Assembly: GCA_934247935.1 (NCBI GenBank)
Contig: CAKQKE010000002.1
Span: forward strand, 124,001-188,000
Direction of reading: 5' to 3'
Length of the DNA stretch: 64,000 bases
From: an uncultured Clostridia bacterium
Lineage (GTDB): Bacteria; Bacillota; Clostridia; Christensenellales; Borkfalkiaceae
Positions 43,037 to 51,156 of the stretch are shown here, one piece after another (position 1 is the first letter of the stretch; each line of letters starts with the position of its first letter). A program made the position numbers and the translations under genes. Under the pieces are notes generated by a model. It was not told where the DNA came from. It did no database searches and saw only the letters and a program-made list of their open reading frames with translations.

Positions 43037-44206
43037 TTATTTGACGTATTTCTTTAAATCTTCTACTTTGTCGAGTTTTTCCCAACTGAATTCTTCTCTG
43101 CCGAAATGTCCGTAAGCGGCAGTCTTTTTGTAAATCGGCTTTCTTAAATCGAGTTTTTCAATGATAGCGTTGGGGCGCAAGTCAAACTCTTTCATTATGA
43201 TATCGGCAATTTCTTCATCGGAAAGTTTGCCCGTGCCCATCGTGTTGACAAGCAACGAAACGGGCTTTGCAACGCCGATAGCGTAAGCGACCTCGATGCG
43301 ACACTCGTCCGCCATACCGGAAGCGACTATGTTTTTAGCGATATATCTCATCATATATGCCGCGCTTCTGTCAACTTTCGTTGGGTCTTTACCAGAGAAC
43401 GCGCCGCCGCCGTGAGGACAACTGCCTCCGTAAGTGTCGACGATGATTTTTCTGCCGGTAAGCCCGCTGTCTCCGTGCGGTCCGCCGATTTCGAATCTTC
43501 CCGTGGGGTTGATGTAATACTTCGTGTTTTCGTCCAGAAGGTCTTTGGGTAAAACTGCGTTTATTACCTTTTCTTTAATATCCCTTCTGAGTTGCTCGAT
43601 AGTTACGTTTTCGGAGTGTTGAGTGGACAAAACAACGGTATCTATTCTTGTGATTTTGTTGCCGTTATACTCAACGGTAACCTGGCTTTTTCCGTCGGGG
43701 CGAAGATAAGTAAGTTCTCCGCTCTTTCTTACTTCTGTAAGTCTTTTAGTGAGTTTGTGCGCAAGCATAATCGCCATAGGCATATATTCGGGCGTTTCGT
43801 TTACGGCATAACCGAACATCATACCTTGGTCGCCCGCGCCTATAACGTCGTTTTTGTCGCCGGTAATTCTGTGTTCAAACGAATTATCAACACCCAAAGC
43901 AATGTCCGCGCTTTGCTCTTTAATACTCGTGAGCACCGCGCAAGTGTCGCAGTCGAAGCCGTATTTCGCCCTGTCGTAACCGATTTCTCTGATGGTGTCT
44001 CTTGCGATTTTTTGAATATCGACGTAACAATTAGTAGTGATTTCACCCATAACGAGTACCAAACCCGTGGTAGTCGCACACTCGCAAGCAACTCTTGCGG
44101 CGGGGTCTTTTTCGATGATAGCGTCTAAAACGGCGTCCGAAATTTGGTCGCAAATTTTATCGGGATGCCCTTCCGTTACGCTTTCGCTTGTAAAAAATTT
44201 CTTCAT
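43037..44206 (-). CDS. metK: S-adenosylmethionine synthetase
   Basis: 389 residues, full length. MetK makes SAM from methionine and ATP as a tetramer. Marks: SESVTEGHPDKICDQISDA (about 7-25), GAGDQGMMFGYA, and GGGAFSGKDPTKVDRS with the catalytic Lys and Asp. CAGGAGAAG precedes the ATG and a perfect promoter lies close by, leaving a leader of only about 40 bases, with no room for an S-box or T-box. Confidence 0.99.
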   Translation of the reverse strand: MKKFFTSESVTEGHPDKICDQISDAVLDAIIEKDPAARVACECATTTGLVLVMGEITTNCYVDIQKIARDTIREIGYDRAKYGFDCDTCAVLTSIKEQSADIALGVDNSFEHRITGDKNDVIGAGDQGMMFGYAVNETPEYMPMAIMLAHKLTKRLTEVRKSGELTYLRPDGKSQVTVEYNGNKITRIDTVVLSTQHSENVTIEQLRRDIKEKVINAVLPKDLLDENTKYYINPTGRFEIGGPHGDSGLTGRKIIVDTYGGSCPHGGGAFSGKDPTKVDRSAAYMMRYIAKNIVASGMADECRIEVAYAIGVAKPVSLLVNTMGTGKLSDEEIADIIMKEFDLRPNAIIEKLDLRKPIYKKTAAYGHFGREEFSWEKLDKVEDLKKYVK

Positions 44207-44254
44207 AACTCTTCTCCTGTAATTGTATTTGTGGTCAATTTTCAGGTCACATTT

Positions 44255-44283
44255 ATTATACTTTGTTTATAAACGTTTGTCAA
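44255..44283 (-). promoter_or_regulatory. Promoter of metK
   Basis: Minus strand TTGACA (44283-44278), 17 bases, TATAAT (44260-44255). A long hairpin repeat starts 20 bases upstream of it. Confidence 0.93.
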
Positions 44284-44302
44284 ATAAACTCTATAATGTT
44301 AT

Positions 44303-44353
44303 ACTAATATAAATCGGAAACTTGCTTGCAAGGGTTTTCCGATTTATATTAGT
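44303..44353. repeat. Long hairpin repeat upstream of metK
   Basis: About 19 pairs with one bulge: ACTAATATAAATCGGAAAC pairs with GTTTTCCGATTTATATTAGT, loop TTGCTTGCAAGG. A second, shorter version (GGAAAC..GTTTTCC) is at 44463-44488, and its core occurs at 18541-18560 reversed. Confidence 0.85.
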
Positions 44354-44455
44354 GCAATTTTCGACGCGAGAAAAATCTTGATTTTTATCGTTGTTCGCGA
44401 GATTTCGAACGAACGTAAAATTTAGCGCAGATAAATTTTGATGGCGAAAATTATA
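44343..44455 (+). repeat. 113-bp direct repeat, copy A1
   Basis: Begins TTTATATTAGTGCAATTTTC and ends GGCGAAAATTATA. By eye it differs from copy A2 (240 bases downstream) at six positions with no gaps, about 95% identity. Confidence 0.9.
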
Positions 44456-44504
44456 CTATCTTGGAAACTTGCTCGCAAGGGTTTTCCGATTTATATTAGT
44501 GCAA

Positions 44505-44585
44505 ACTCAGAAGTGCAAAGTGTCAACTTTGCGAGCGCGTCAGCGCAAATTTTGGACTTGTTTCAAAATTTACTTCTTATAGTTT
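44505..44585 (-). repeat. Structured repeat, copy 3
   Basis: Reverse complement of the unit at 18269-18350 with four substitutions and one gap. GAAGT (44510-44514) and ACTTC (44572-44576) close the structure; inner stems are AAATTTTG/CAAAATTT, GCGC/GCGC and GCAAAGT/ACTTTGC in the reversed orientation. It is placed between the two 113-bp repeats. Confidence 0.85.
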
Positions 44586-44695
44586 ATATTAGTGCAATTT
44601 TCGGCGCGAGAAAAATTTTGATTTTCATCGCTGTTCGCGAGATTTCGAGCGAACGTAAAATTTAGCGCAGATAAATTTTAATGGCGAAAATTATA
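44583..44695 (+). repeat. 113-bp direct repeat, copy A2
   Basis: Second copy of the A repeat. The 15-mer TTTATATTAGTGCAA that starts it is also found at 44343 and at 44490, so it marks every block border in this mosaic. Confidence 0.9.
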
Positions 44696-44813
44696 ATACG
44701 ATTTACCCCGCATCCGACAAACTAAATCAATAAAGTTTTACTCTATTCAAATAATTTTTTCCCTTATTTTATATTCATAAAAAACCAAAATTGTCATTTT
44801 TACGGAGGACGTA

Positions 44814-45683
44814 ATGAGTAATCAGTGCAATTTATGCCCAAACGCCTGCAACGTCGACAGGCAAATTCACAAAGGAAATTGCAACAGTTTTTCAAATGTT
44901 AAAATTGCAAAATATTACCTTCATATGTTTGAAGAACCGTGCATCAGCGGAAAAAACGGCAGCGGCACGGTGTTTTTTTGCGGCTGCCCTTTAAGGTGTG
45001 TTTTTTGCCAGAATTACGAAGTTTCGAGAAATACTACCGGCAAAGAACTTTCAATAGAAGAATTGGCGGAAATTTTTAAAACTCTTGAAATGCAAGGCGC
45101 ACACAACATAAATCTCGTCAACCCCACCCATTACGTCGACAAAATAATCGAAGCACTTAAAATTTATAGACCCAATATTCCCATAGTGTACAACACTCAC
45201 GGATACGAAAAAATAGAAACGCTTGAAAAAATCAACGATTATATCGATATTTATTTGCCCGATTTGAAGTTTTTCAGTCCTAAAATTTCTCAAAGATACA
45301 CGGGTAAAAATAACTATTTCGAGTACGCAAGCGCAGCGATTAAATACATGATGCAGGCAAAACCCACCGTTTTTGACGGCGACGGAATGATGAAAAGCGG
45401 CGTGATAATAAGGCATCTCGTACTGCCGCTCAACACCGACGACAGTATAAAAATAATCGATTTTTTAAACGAGAATATATCAAACGGCGCATATTTTTCA
45501 TTGATGGCACAATACACTCCTTTCGGCGAAATAGACAACTACCCCGAACTTAAACGCAAAATATCAAAACGCGAATATGACAAAGTCTTATCTCATCTTT
45601 TTGCTTGCGAAAATTTAAACAACTGTTTTTTGCAGGAACTGTCCTCCGCAAAGGAAATTTTTATACCCAAGTGGGATTTTTAA
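44814..45683 (+). CDS. Radical SAM protein, pyruvate formate-lyase activase-like
   Basis: 289 residues. An N-terminal Cys-rich part (CNLCPNACNVDR, 6-17, and GNC) precedes the radical SAM cluster motif CPLRCVFCQNYE, with C-x3-C-x2-C ligands. NLVNPTHY, YNTHGYE and LPDLKFF follow as in PflA-like activases of the AmmeMemoRadiSam-related group. It would cleave SAM to a 5'-deoxyadenosyl radical; the target protein or substrate is not encoded nearby. ACGGAGGACG precedes the ATG. It starts about 120 bases after the repeat mosaic. Confidence 0.9.
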   Translation: MSNQCNLCPNACNVDRQIHKGNCNSFSNVKIAKYYLHMFEEPCISGKNGSGTVFFCGCPLRCVFCQNYEVSRNTTGKELSIEELAEIFKTLEMQGAHNINLVNPTHYVDKIIEALKIYRPNIPIVYNTHGYEKIETLEKINDYIDIYLPDLKFFSPKISQRYTGKNNYFEYASAAIKYMMQAKPTVFDGDGMMKSGVIIRHLVLPLNTDDSIKIIDFLNENISNGAYFSLMAQYTPFGEIDNYPELKRKISKREYDKVLSHLFACENLNNCFLQELSSAKEIFIPKWDF

Positions 45684-45724
45684 ATAAAATTTTAAAACTT
45701 GTCAACGACTTTGCTTTTGAGTCT

Positions 45725-45844
45725 TTACTTGTTTTTGAATTTTTGTTTAACTAATTTTTTAAGCAGTTTTCCGCACTCGGCGGGGCTTGCCGACAACAAT
45801 TCTTCTTCGATAAATTCAACGCTTTCTTTTTTATTCTTTTTCAT
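45725..45844 (-). CDS. Possible small basic protein
   Basis: A 39-codon frame from the ATG at 45844 (MKKNKKESVEFIEEELL at the start, ending KQKFKNK) with codon use like real genes here (AGC CCC GCC GAG TGC). The frame stays open upstream to 45988 (87 codons). No ribosome site is seen for either start. TTGCAT-18-TATACT lies just before the short one. It may be a small protein gene or a remnant. Confidence 0.3.
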   Translation of the reverse strand: MKKNKKESVEFIEEELLSASPAECGKLLKKLVKQKFKNK

Positions 45845-46034
45845 AAAAATTAGTATATCTTTTAATTTTCGGCTTATGCAACCATGCAACGTTTTAGCCT
45901 CAACAAAAGCCATAACAAAAAAATCGCAAGCAATACCGGCAACATTTAACCGCATCTTTTCAAGACGCAATTTTACGCTGCAACACAATCCGCAACAACT
46001 TTACTACAACTTTATAAACACTTATATAAAACTT

Positions 46035-46062
46035 AAAGCGAGGCATTTAAACGCCTCGCTTT
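46035..46062 (-). terminator. Terminator of the MATE gene
   Basis: Ten-pair stem AAAGCGAGGC/GCCTCGCTTT; on the minus strand AAGTTTTATA follows. Confidence 0.8.
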
Positions 46063-46077
46063 ACTCATTTTTATCAA

Positions 46078-46103
46078 TTTTACGCAATACGTATTATATA
46101 AAA
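46078..46103. repeat. Dispersed ATACGTAT-type palindrome, copy 7
   Basis: TTTTACGCAATACG followed by TATTATATAAAA, 7 bases after the MATE stop codon. Confidence 0.65.
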
Positions 46104-46110
46104 GCGGAAA

Positions 46111-47520
46111 TTATTGTTTGGTTGCATTTTCGATTGTTTCGAATTCTTTTGTAAATCTTCCGCGCCAACCGCCCTTTCTCCAACGCACGTAATACAATAT
46201 TCCTCTGAATAATTCGTCTATTGCAAACGCACACCAGATTCCGTATAAATCCCAGCCGAGTTTGATAAACAAATACGACATAAACACGCTGCACACCCAG
46301 CACGAAACAATCGATACGACGGTGGTATACACGGTATCGCCCGTTGCGTTCAGACCGAACTGTCCGAGGTGATTCATTCCTCTGCCGATTTCCACCGCGA
46401 TATCTATCCACAACACAACGTAAGAATATTCCAATATTTTCGCGTTTGCGGCAAACAATGCCGAAACAAGGTATTTAGACAAAAGCGCAAGCAACACCGA
46501 AAACGAAATGTTCAGCGTCAACACGATTCGCAAGTTTTGACGGTGCATTTTATCCACCCTGTCCAAGTCGCCCATACCGCAAATTCGCCCAACCATAATC
46601 GAGTTTGCCTGCCCTATAGAATAGCCGAGTTGGTACACGAAAAACACAAGTTGGGATATGTAAGTTTTTGCAAGGTATGCGTCCTCGGTAATATCCACGC
46701 AAAATCTCGCCGTTATCGTTTGAGAAAGCGAATACGCTATCGCGGACACCGAAGCGGGTAACCCCACTTTTATCATCGCCTTGCAAAGTCCGCCGTCGGG
46801 CTTAATTTCTATTCCGATTTTTTTACGGAAGAAAAGTCCCACCGCAAGCAATAAATTAACCAAAGACGATGCGGCGCAAATTATTATCAACGCATAAATC
46901 ATCTGGGTGAAATTGAGTTTAAGCGCGTACATAGCAACGGCTGTAAGTCCCGCATTGACAACGTTTGACGAAATGCTGCAAATAAAACCCACTTTTGTAT
47001 ATCCGTAACACCGCAAAGCCGAAGTGAAAATCGGCGAAACGTTGAATATTATCGTTAGTAAAAATCTCCACCTTAAATAAGTGGTGGCGTAAGGTATTTT
47101 TTCGGCGTAATCTTTGCCTTTCATACCCATAAGCGACAACAGTTGCGGCGATAAAAAGAAACCCGCAAGGCATAAAGTCACGTTTAATATACAAATAACG
47201 ATAAAAGCGTTGCCGATTATTTTTTTGCAGTTTGAGTTTTGTCCTCTGCCCAAAGTTATGCTCAAAATAATGGACATACCCGTGGTAATCATTGCGATTA
47301 CGTTTAAAAACAAACTCAAAATCGTCGAAGGAATAGCCGTTACGGTGACGAAAAACCCGCCCTCGTAGTGAGCCGACATCGCCGACTGCACAAGACCGAT
47401 TAAATGCACCCCTATCGACTCGAAGAATATTGGCAATGCGAGCGAAAACACCGAAAGTTTGTTTTTCCCTTCACCTACCGACAAAAGGTCTTTGTCGATA
47501 AATCTATTAAAAAGTTTCAT
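46111..47520 (-). CDS. MATE family efflux transporter
   Basis: 469 residues with twelve membrane helices in two similar bundles, as in MATE exporters. The N-terminal half has LALPIFFESIGVHLIGLVQS and later GQNSNCKKIIGNA; the second half has GLPASVSAIAYS and QLGYSIGQANSIMVG. MATE proteins expel drugs or metabolites using Na+ or H+. The closest relatives are the large clostridial group with no defined substrate. The ribosome site is weak (GGATATTTT). Lone gene. Confidence 0.93.
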   Translation of the reverse strand: MKLFNRFIDKDLLSVGEGKNKLSVFSLALPIFFESIGVHLIGLVQSAMSAHYEGGFFVTVTAIPSTILSLFLNVIAMITTGMSIILSITLGRGQNSNCKKIIGNAFIVICILNVTLCLAGFFLSPQLLSLMGMKGKDYAEKIPYATTYLRWRFLLTIIFNVSPIFTSALRCYGYTKVGFICSISSNVVNAGLTAVAMYALKLNFTQMIYALIIICAASSLVNLLLAVGLFFRKKIGIEIKPDGGLCKAMIKVGLPASVSAIAYSLSQTITARFCVDITEDAYLAKTYISQLVFFVYQLGYSIGQANSIMVGRICGMGDLDRVDKMHRQNLRIVLTLNISFSVLLALLSKYLVSALFAANAKILEYSYVVLWIDIAVEIGRGMNHLGQFGLNATGDTVYTTVVSIVSCWVCSVFMSYLFIKLGWDLYGIWCAFAIDELFRGILYYVRWRKGGWRGRFTKEFETIENATKQ

Positions 47521-47762
47521 AAAATATCCAAATTATTTATAAAAGTTATGCAGTAATTACGACGACAATAAAAGAACCGATATAAAATCGCATCAAATTA
47601 AAAAGTTAAGCAGTTTCTTTAATTAATGCCGCCATAAAATCCGCTTTAAATCAAATTGTTTAAACTGCCATACGGACACTATGCCCGAAACAGCCGCCAA
47701 CCGTCACACAAATACATTAACCGAGCCGTAAAAACACCGCCATGTCATACGCCTATCACAGA
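47521..47762. other. Gene-free stretch
   Basis: No supported frame, RNA or repeat noticed between the MATE start and the terminator of the next unit. Confidence 0.5.
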
Positions 47763-47800
47763 AAAACAGTCGCTCAAATTTAATTATAAACGACTGTTTT
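47763..47800 (-). terminator. Terminator of the acyltransferase/DUF6320-like unit
   Basis: Ten-pair stem AAAACAGTCG/CGACTGTTTT; on the minus strand the 3' arm ends in GTTTTTCTG. Confidence 0.82.
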
Positions 47801-47859
47801 GTCTTTTACGATTGTCGGCAAGTTTTTGCAATTTTGCCGCATTAATCCTTATATATGAC

Positions 47860-48531
47860 TTAGACGTGAAATTTTTTACAAATTTCGTCGTACAACTCTC
47901 TGCCCAAAAATACTATATAACCTATTATCGACAGCACGCAACAAAAAATATTTATTACGTTTAAAAGTCTGAAATCGTTTTTGCTTTGGATAAGCAATAT
48001 TATCAACGAACCTATCGCCAAAAAGAATATCAAAAACACAAAACTCAAACTCATTCTGCCGCGCTGTTTGCTTATAAACGAAATCATAAGCATTGTTGCG
48101 ACCGCGCCGAGCGATACAGCGGGATAGACGTATTGATAAATCCATTCTCCTTTTGACAAAAATTCCGCATACCACAAAATAGTCAAAATCAAAAGTATTT
48201 GCACAAAGAATTTTTCAAACGGCGAACGATTGCTTATTATCAGGTGCGTAACAAGTGCCCAAACGTATGCCTCGGATAAAGCCACAAGTATGCTCCAACC
48301 CGAAAAGCCGGTTACTACGTCTATAAAAAGACAAGCCGTAAGCGACACCATGGTAATCATTAAAAAGATTTTTCTGAGTATCTTTTTCCTTTGCTTTTCG
48401 TTTTTAATCACCGAAGCGTCGTTGCATAAATTTACTCCGCCTTCTTCTATTTTTTCTATTTCGCCGTAACATAAAGGGCAAAAATCACCGTCGGTGTTTA
48501 TTTTAACGTTGCATTTTTTACAATACTTCAT
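47860..48531 (-). CDS. Zinc-ribbon membrane protein, DUF6320-like
   Basis: 223 residues. An N-terminal zinc ribbon CKKC..CPLC (4-20) is followed by about six membrane helices from residue 50 on. This build resembles DUF6320 proteins, which occur beside condensation-type acyltransferases in Clostridia. Its start lies inside the end of the acyltransferase gene (14-base overlap), so the two are translated together. Role unknown; it may anchor or gate the product of the partner enzyme. Confidence 0.82.
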   Translation of the reverse strand: MKYCKKCNVKINTDGDFCPLCYGEIEKIEEGGVNLCNDASVIKNEKQRKKILRKIFLMITMVSLTACLFIDVVTGFSGWSILVALSEAYVWALVTHLIISNRSPFEKFFVQILLILTILWYAEFLSKGEWIYQYVYPAVSLGAVATMLMISFISKQRGRMSLSFVFLIFFLAIGSLIILLIQSKNDFRLLNVINIFCCVLSIIGYIVFLGRELYDEICKKFHV

Positions 48532-49819
48532 CTTTAGCCCCCTCGAGATTGTTGCTGCTTATTTCAACCGGCAAAAGTTGAGCAATGCGTTGTATCATCG
48601 CCCTTTCAATGCGGTTTTCCACAAACAATCTGGTAAACGAAATATAAATGTTATCTCCGTAAGAAATTACCCCCATATCGTGCTTGCAACTGTATGTGGG
48701 AGCAATGGTAAATATCACGTCAGTGACGTACTTTTTGACGCTTTCGGGCAATACGCATTCTCCGATGTTGGAAAAATTCGCGCTTGTAAGGTTGTCTCCC
48801 ACACGGTCGTAAGCAAGACGCATAACGGGGTTTTTAAGCATGAGCGGAAGTATCTTTATAAAGATATTTTTCTCGAGTTTTACGTTCTCGTGAATCAGCG
48901 CGTTAAGTTTGTCGCGCTCGACCCCTTCTTTAAGGCACTTGTCGGCAATGGCTATGCAATCTTCAAGCGAAGCCTCTTTTGTAAAGTCGTGCGGGACTCT
49001 TGTAAACAGAGAAAAATTTCTCATCGTTTTGCTTGAATATCTCTTTCTCATATTGAGCGGAACGACGATAGACACAAGTCTGTTTTTGCTGTCGGAGTCC
49101 TTTAAAAATTCATCGTAAACAGTGTAAAGATAAAGTCCTGCGAGATAACCCGTGATTGTAGTCGAATATTGTTTTGAAATCGTTTTTAAGCCGGAAAGCG
49201 ACGTTTTCGCAATAATCATTCCGCAGCCGTCCACACTGAAAGGCGTTCCTTCGAGTTTGAACGGTTTTACGTTTTTTGCCTTTTGATATTTGTCTTTTTT
49301 ATCATAAGTAAGGAAATTATCCGAACCTTCCGCCTCTTCGAAAGGCGCAACTTCGCTTTTGATTTCTCCCGTGTTTTTTACGTCGTGCCCCATCAGTTTG
49401 AGATACTCGAAAATAATCTCTCTGAAAAGAGTCAATCCGCCGAAACCGTCGGTAAGCGCATGGAAAACCACAATCGTGATTTTGTTTTCTTTGTACAACA
49501 CCTTAAACAAATAATCTCTGTTTTCCTCGGGGTTGATATAAGAAAGGTAATGCGGAGTTTCTTCTTTACTTAAAAAAATGTTGTTGTTTTTTTCAAAATA
49601 ATACCAGAACAAACCCTTTTTCAACTTGACTTTCAAGGTTGGGTTTCTCAAAAGAACGTTGTTTATCGCCAAATCCAAAAAAGTAACGTCGACTTTTTCC
49701 GTCAGGAAGGCAGAATATGAAAAGACGTTTGCTCTGCGACTGTTGCTTATTGCCGGATATATTTTTGCCGCATTGTCAAGCGGAAACCAATTTTTCTTCA
49801 TAAACCGGTTTTTCTTCAT
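48518..49819 (-). CDS. Condensation/alcohol acetyltransferase-like acyltransferase
   Basis: 433 residues of the chloramphenicol-acetyltransferase-like superfamily. The catalytic motif HALTDGFGG fits HxxxDG at about residue 114; FPLDNAAKIYPAIS marks the N-terminus as in the AATase/PapA-like group, and a DFG-like structural motif is not evident. Such enzymes join an acyl thioester to an alcohol or amine. AAAGGAGG precedes the ATG at ideal spacing. It forms a two-gene unit with the DUF6320-like protein; the product could be a cell-envelope lipid or ester, but there is no direct evidence. Confidence 0.82.
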   Translation of the reverse strand: MKKNRFMKKNWFPLDNAAKIYPAISNSRRANVFSYSAFLTEKVDVTFLDLAINNVLLRNPTLKVKLKKGLFWYYFEKNNNIFLSKEETPHYLSYINPEENRDYLFKVLYKENKITIVVFHALTDGFGGLTLFREIIFEYLKLMGHDVKNTGEIKSEVAPFEEAEGSDNFLTYDKKDKYQKAKNVKPFKLEGTPFSVDGCGMIIAKTSLSGLKTISKQYSTTITGYLAGLYLYTVYDEFLKDSDSKNRLVSIVVPLNMRKRYSSKTMRNFSLFTRVPHDFTKEASLEDCIAIADKCLKEGVERDKLNALIHENVKLEKNIFIKILPLMLKNPVMRLAYDRVGDNLTSANFSNIGECVLPESVKKYVTDVIFTIAPTYSCKHDMGVISYGDNIYISFTRLFVENRIERAMIQRIAQLLPVEISSNNLEGAKDEVL

Positions 49820-49982
49820 AATTACCTCCTTTGTTTATTTTTAAAATTTACAAAACTTGTCACAATATTTTTCGCCGCGGCATAATTCAGACCGCAACGC
49901 AATTTAAACCGTATATCGATAAAGTATAAATCAAACCGTAAATCATGTTAAAACAACAATAAATTCACGTTAAAACACCCTC

Positions 49983-50006
49983 TTTACTCAATACGTATTG
50001 AGTAAA
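49983..50006. repeat. Dispersed ATACGTAT-type palindrome, copy 8 (perfect)
   Basis: TTTACTCAATAC directly followed by its exact complement GTATTGAGTAAA: a perfect 24-base palindrome, 80 bases after the recR stop. The arms use CTC where other copies have CGC, and both arms changed together. Confidence 0.85.
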
Positions 50007-50085
50007 ATGAGCATGTATGTGTTTTTATACGTAGTTAAGCCGCGTATTAAAAACGACTTAAAATACGCGACCGATAAAACTGAAT

Positions 50086-50679
50086 TTATAATTCTCTTCT
50101 GTCCAAAAGTGCCCTCGAAAGCGAATTTGTATCGGCATATTCAAGGTCGGTACCCACGGCGATTCCGTGCGCAAGCCTCGTGACTTTTACGCCGAGCGGC
50201 TTTACTATCGTCGCGATATACATCGCCGTAGCCTCACCCTCGACGTCGGGATTCGTCGCCATAATAATTTCTTTAACGTTGCCGTTTGAAATTCTTGCAA
50301 GCAATTCTTTAATCCTGATATCGTTAGGACCGACGCCCTCGATAGGATTGATTACGCCGTGAAGCACGTGGTAAACGCCGTGATATTCGTGCAATTTTTC
50401 AAGTGCAACCACGTCTTTGGGTTCTTTTACCACGCAAATAACGCCGCCGTCTCTTTCTTTGCAAATCTCGCAAATATCGCCGTCGGTATAATTTCCGCAA
50501 ACCCTGCAATAATGCACGTTGTTTTTCACCGCCATTATACTGTCGGCAAAGGCTTTCGCGTCCTCGTTGCTCATACTGATGATTTTATAAGCATACCTTT
50601 GCGCGGTCTTACCGCCGACGCCGGGCAGTTTGGTAAACTCGTTGATTAGTTTGCCGATAGGTTCGATATAGACGCCCAT
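50086..50679 (-). CDS. recR: Recombination mediator RecR
   Basis: 197 residues, full length. RecR works with RecF and RecO to load RecA at gaps. Helix-hairpin-helix LPGVGGKTAQRYA (19-31), four-Cys zinc finger CRVCGNYTDGDICEIC, Toprim domain starting ICVVKEPKD and the C-terminal YADTNSLSRALLDRREL. Its ATG is three bases after the ybaB stop. Last gene of the dnaX unit. Confidence 0.98.
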   Translation of the reverse strand: MGVYIEPIGKLINEFTKLPGVGGKTAQRYAYKIISMSNEDAKAFADSIMAVKNNVHYCRVCGNYTDGDICEICKERDGGVICVVKEPKDVVALEKLHEYHGVYHVLHGVINPIEGVGPNDIRIKELLARISNGNVKEIIMATNPDVEGEATAMYIATIVKPLGVKVTRLAHGIAVGTDLEYADTNSLSRALLDRREL

Positions 50680-50682
50680 AAA

Positions 50683-51030
50683 TTAAATAAGACCTCCGAC
50701 ACCGCCCCCGAACTTGCCCATTTTTTCTTCATACAAACTATCCGCTTTTGAATAAGCGTCGTTTACAGCGGCAACAATCAGGTCTTCGAGCATCTCGATA
50801 TCGTCGGGATCGACCGCCTTGGGGTCGATATGAATGGAATTAAGAACTTTTTTGCCGTTTACCGAAACGGTAACGACACCGCCGCCCGAACTTCCTTCTA
50901 TTTCAGCCTCTTCGAGTTCTTCTTGCGCTTTTTGCATTTCTTCCTGCATTTTTTGCGCTTGCTTCATAAGTTGTTGCATTTGGTTGCCTCCGCCGAATCC
51001 TCCGAATCCGCCTCTGCCGTATCCTGCCAT
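50683..51030 (-). CDS. ybaB: YbaB/EbfC family nucleoid-associated protein
   Basis: 115 residues. A Gly-rich N-terminus (GRGGFGGFGGG) is followed by the Met/Gln-rich helix MQQLMKQAQKMQEEMQ and the family core VTVSVNGKKVL and DPDDIEMLEDLI. It binds DNA as a dimer. Placed between dnaX and recR as in most bacteria. An imperfect 10-pair inverted repeat (51101-51139) lies in the 126 bases between dnaX and this gene. Confidence 0.96.
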   Translation of the reverse strand: MAGYGRGGFGGFGGGNQMQQLMKQAQKMQEEMQKAQEELEEAEIEGSSGGGVVTVSVNGKKVLNSIHIDPKAVDPDDIEMLEDLIVAAVNDAYSKADSLYEEKMGKFGGGVGGLI

Positions 51031-51156
51031 AATTAATCTCCTTTTTAATCGTTATTTATAATTTATTTTAAATTTTTGCTTTTTGTAATGATTTTTACGC
51101 CGCTTTTGTCCACGGATTTTGCCTTTAAAGACAAAAACGCTTATTTTAAATCGCTA

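Noticed and set aside
45699..46154. 151-codon plus-strand frame between the radical SAM and MATE genes
   Set aside because: No ribosome site; it runs through a terminator and a palindromic repeat.
51101..51139. Imperfect inverted repeat between dnaX and ybaB, considered as SRP RNA or terminator
   Set aside because: Too short for the 4.5S/6S-type SRP RNA, without its GGAA/GNAR tip motif, and no U-run follows.
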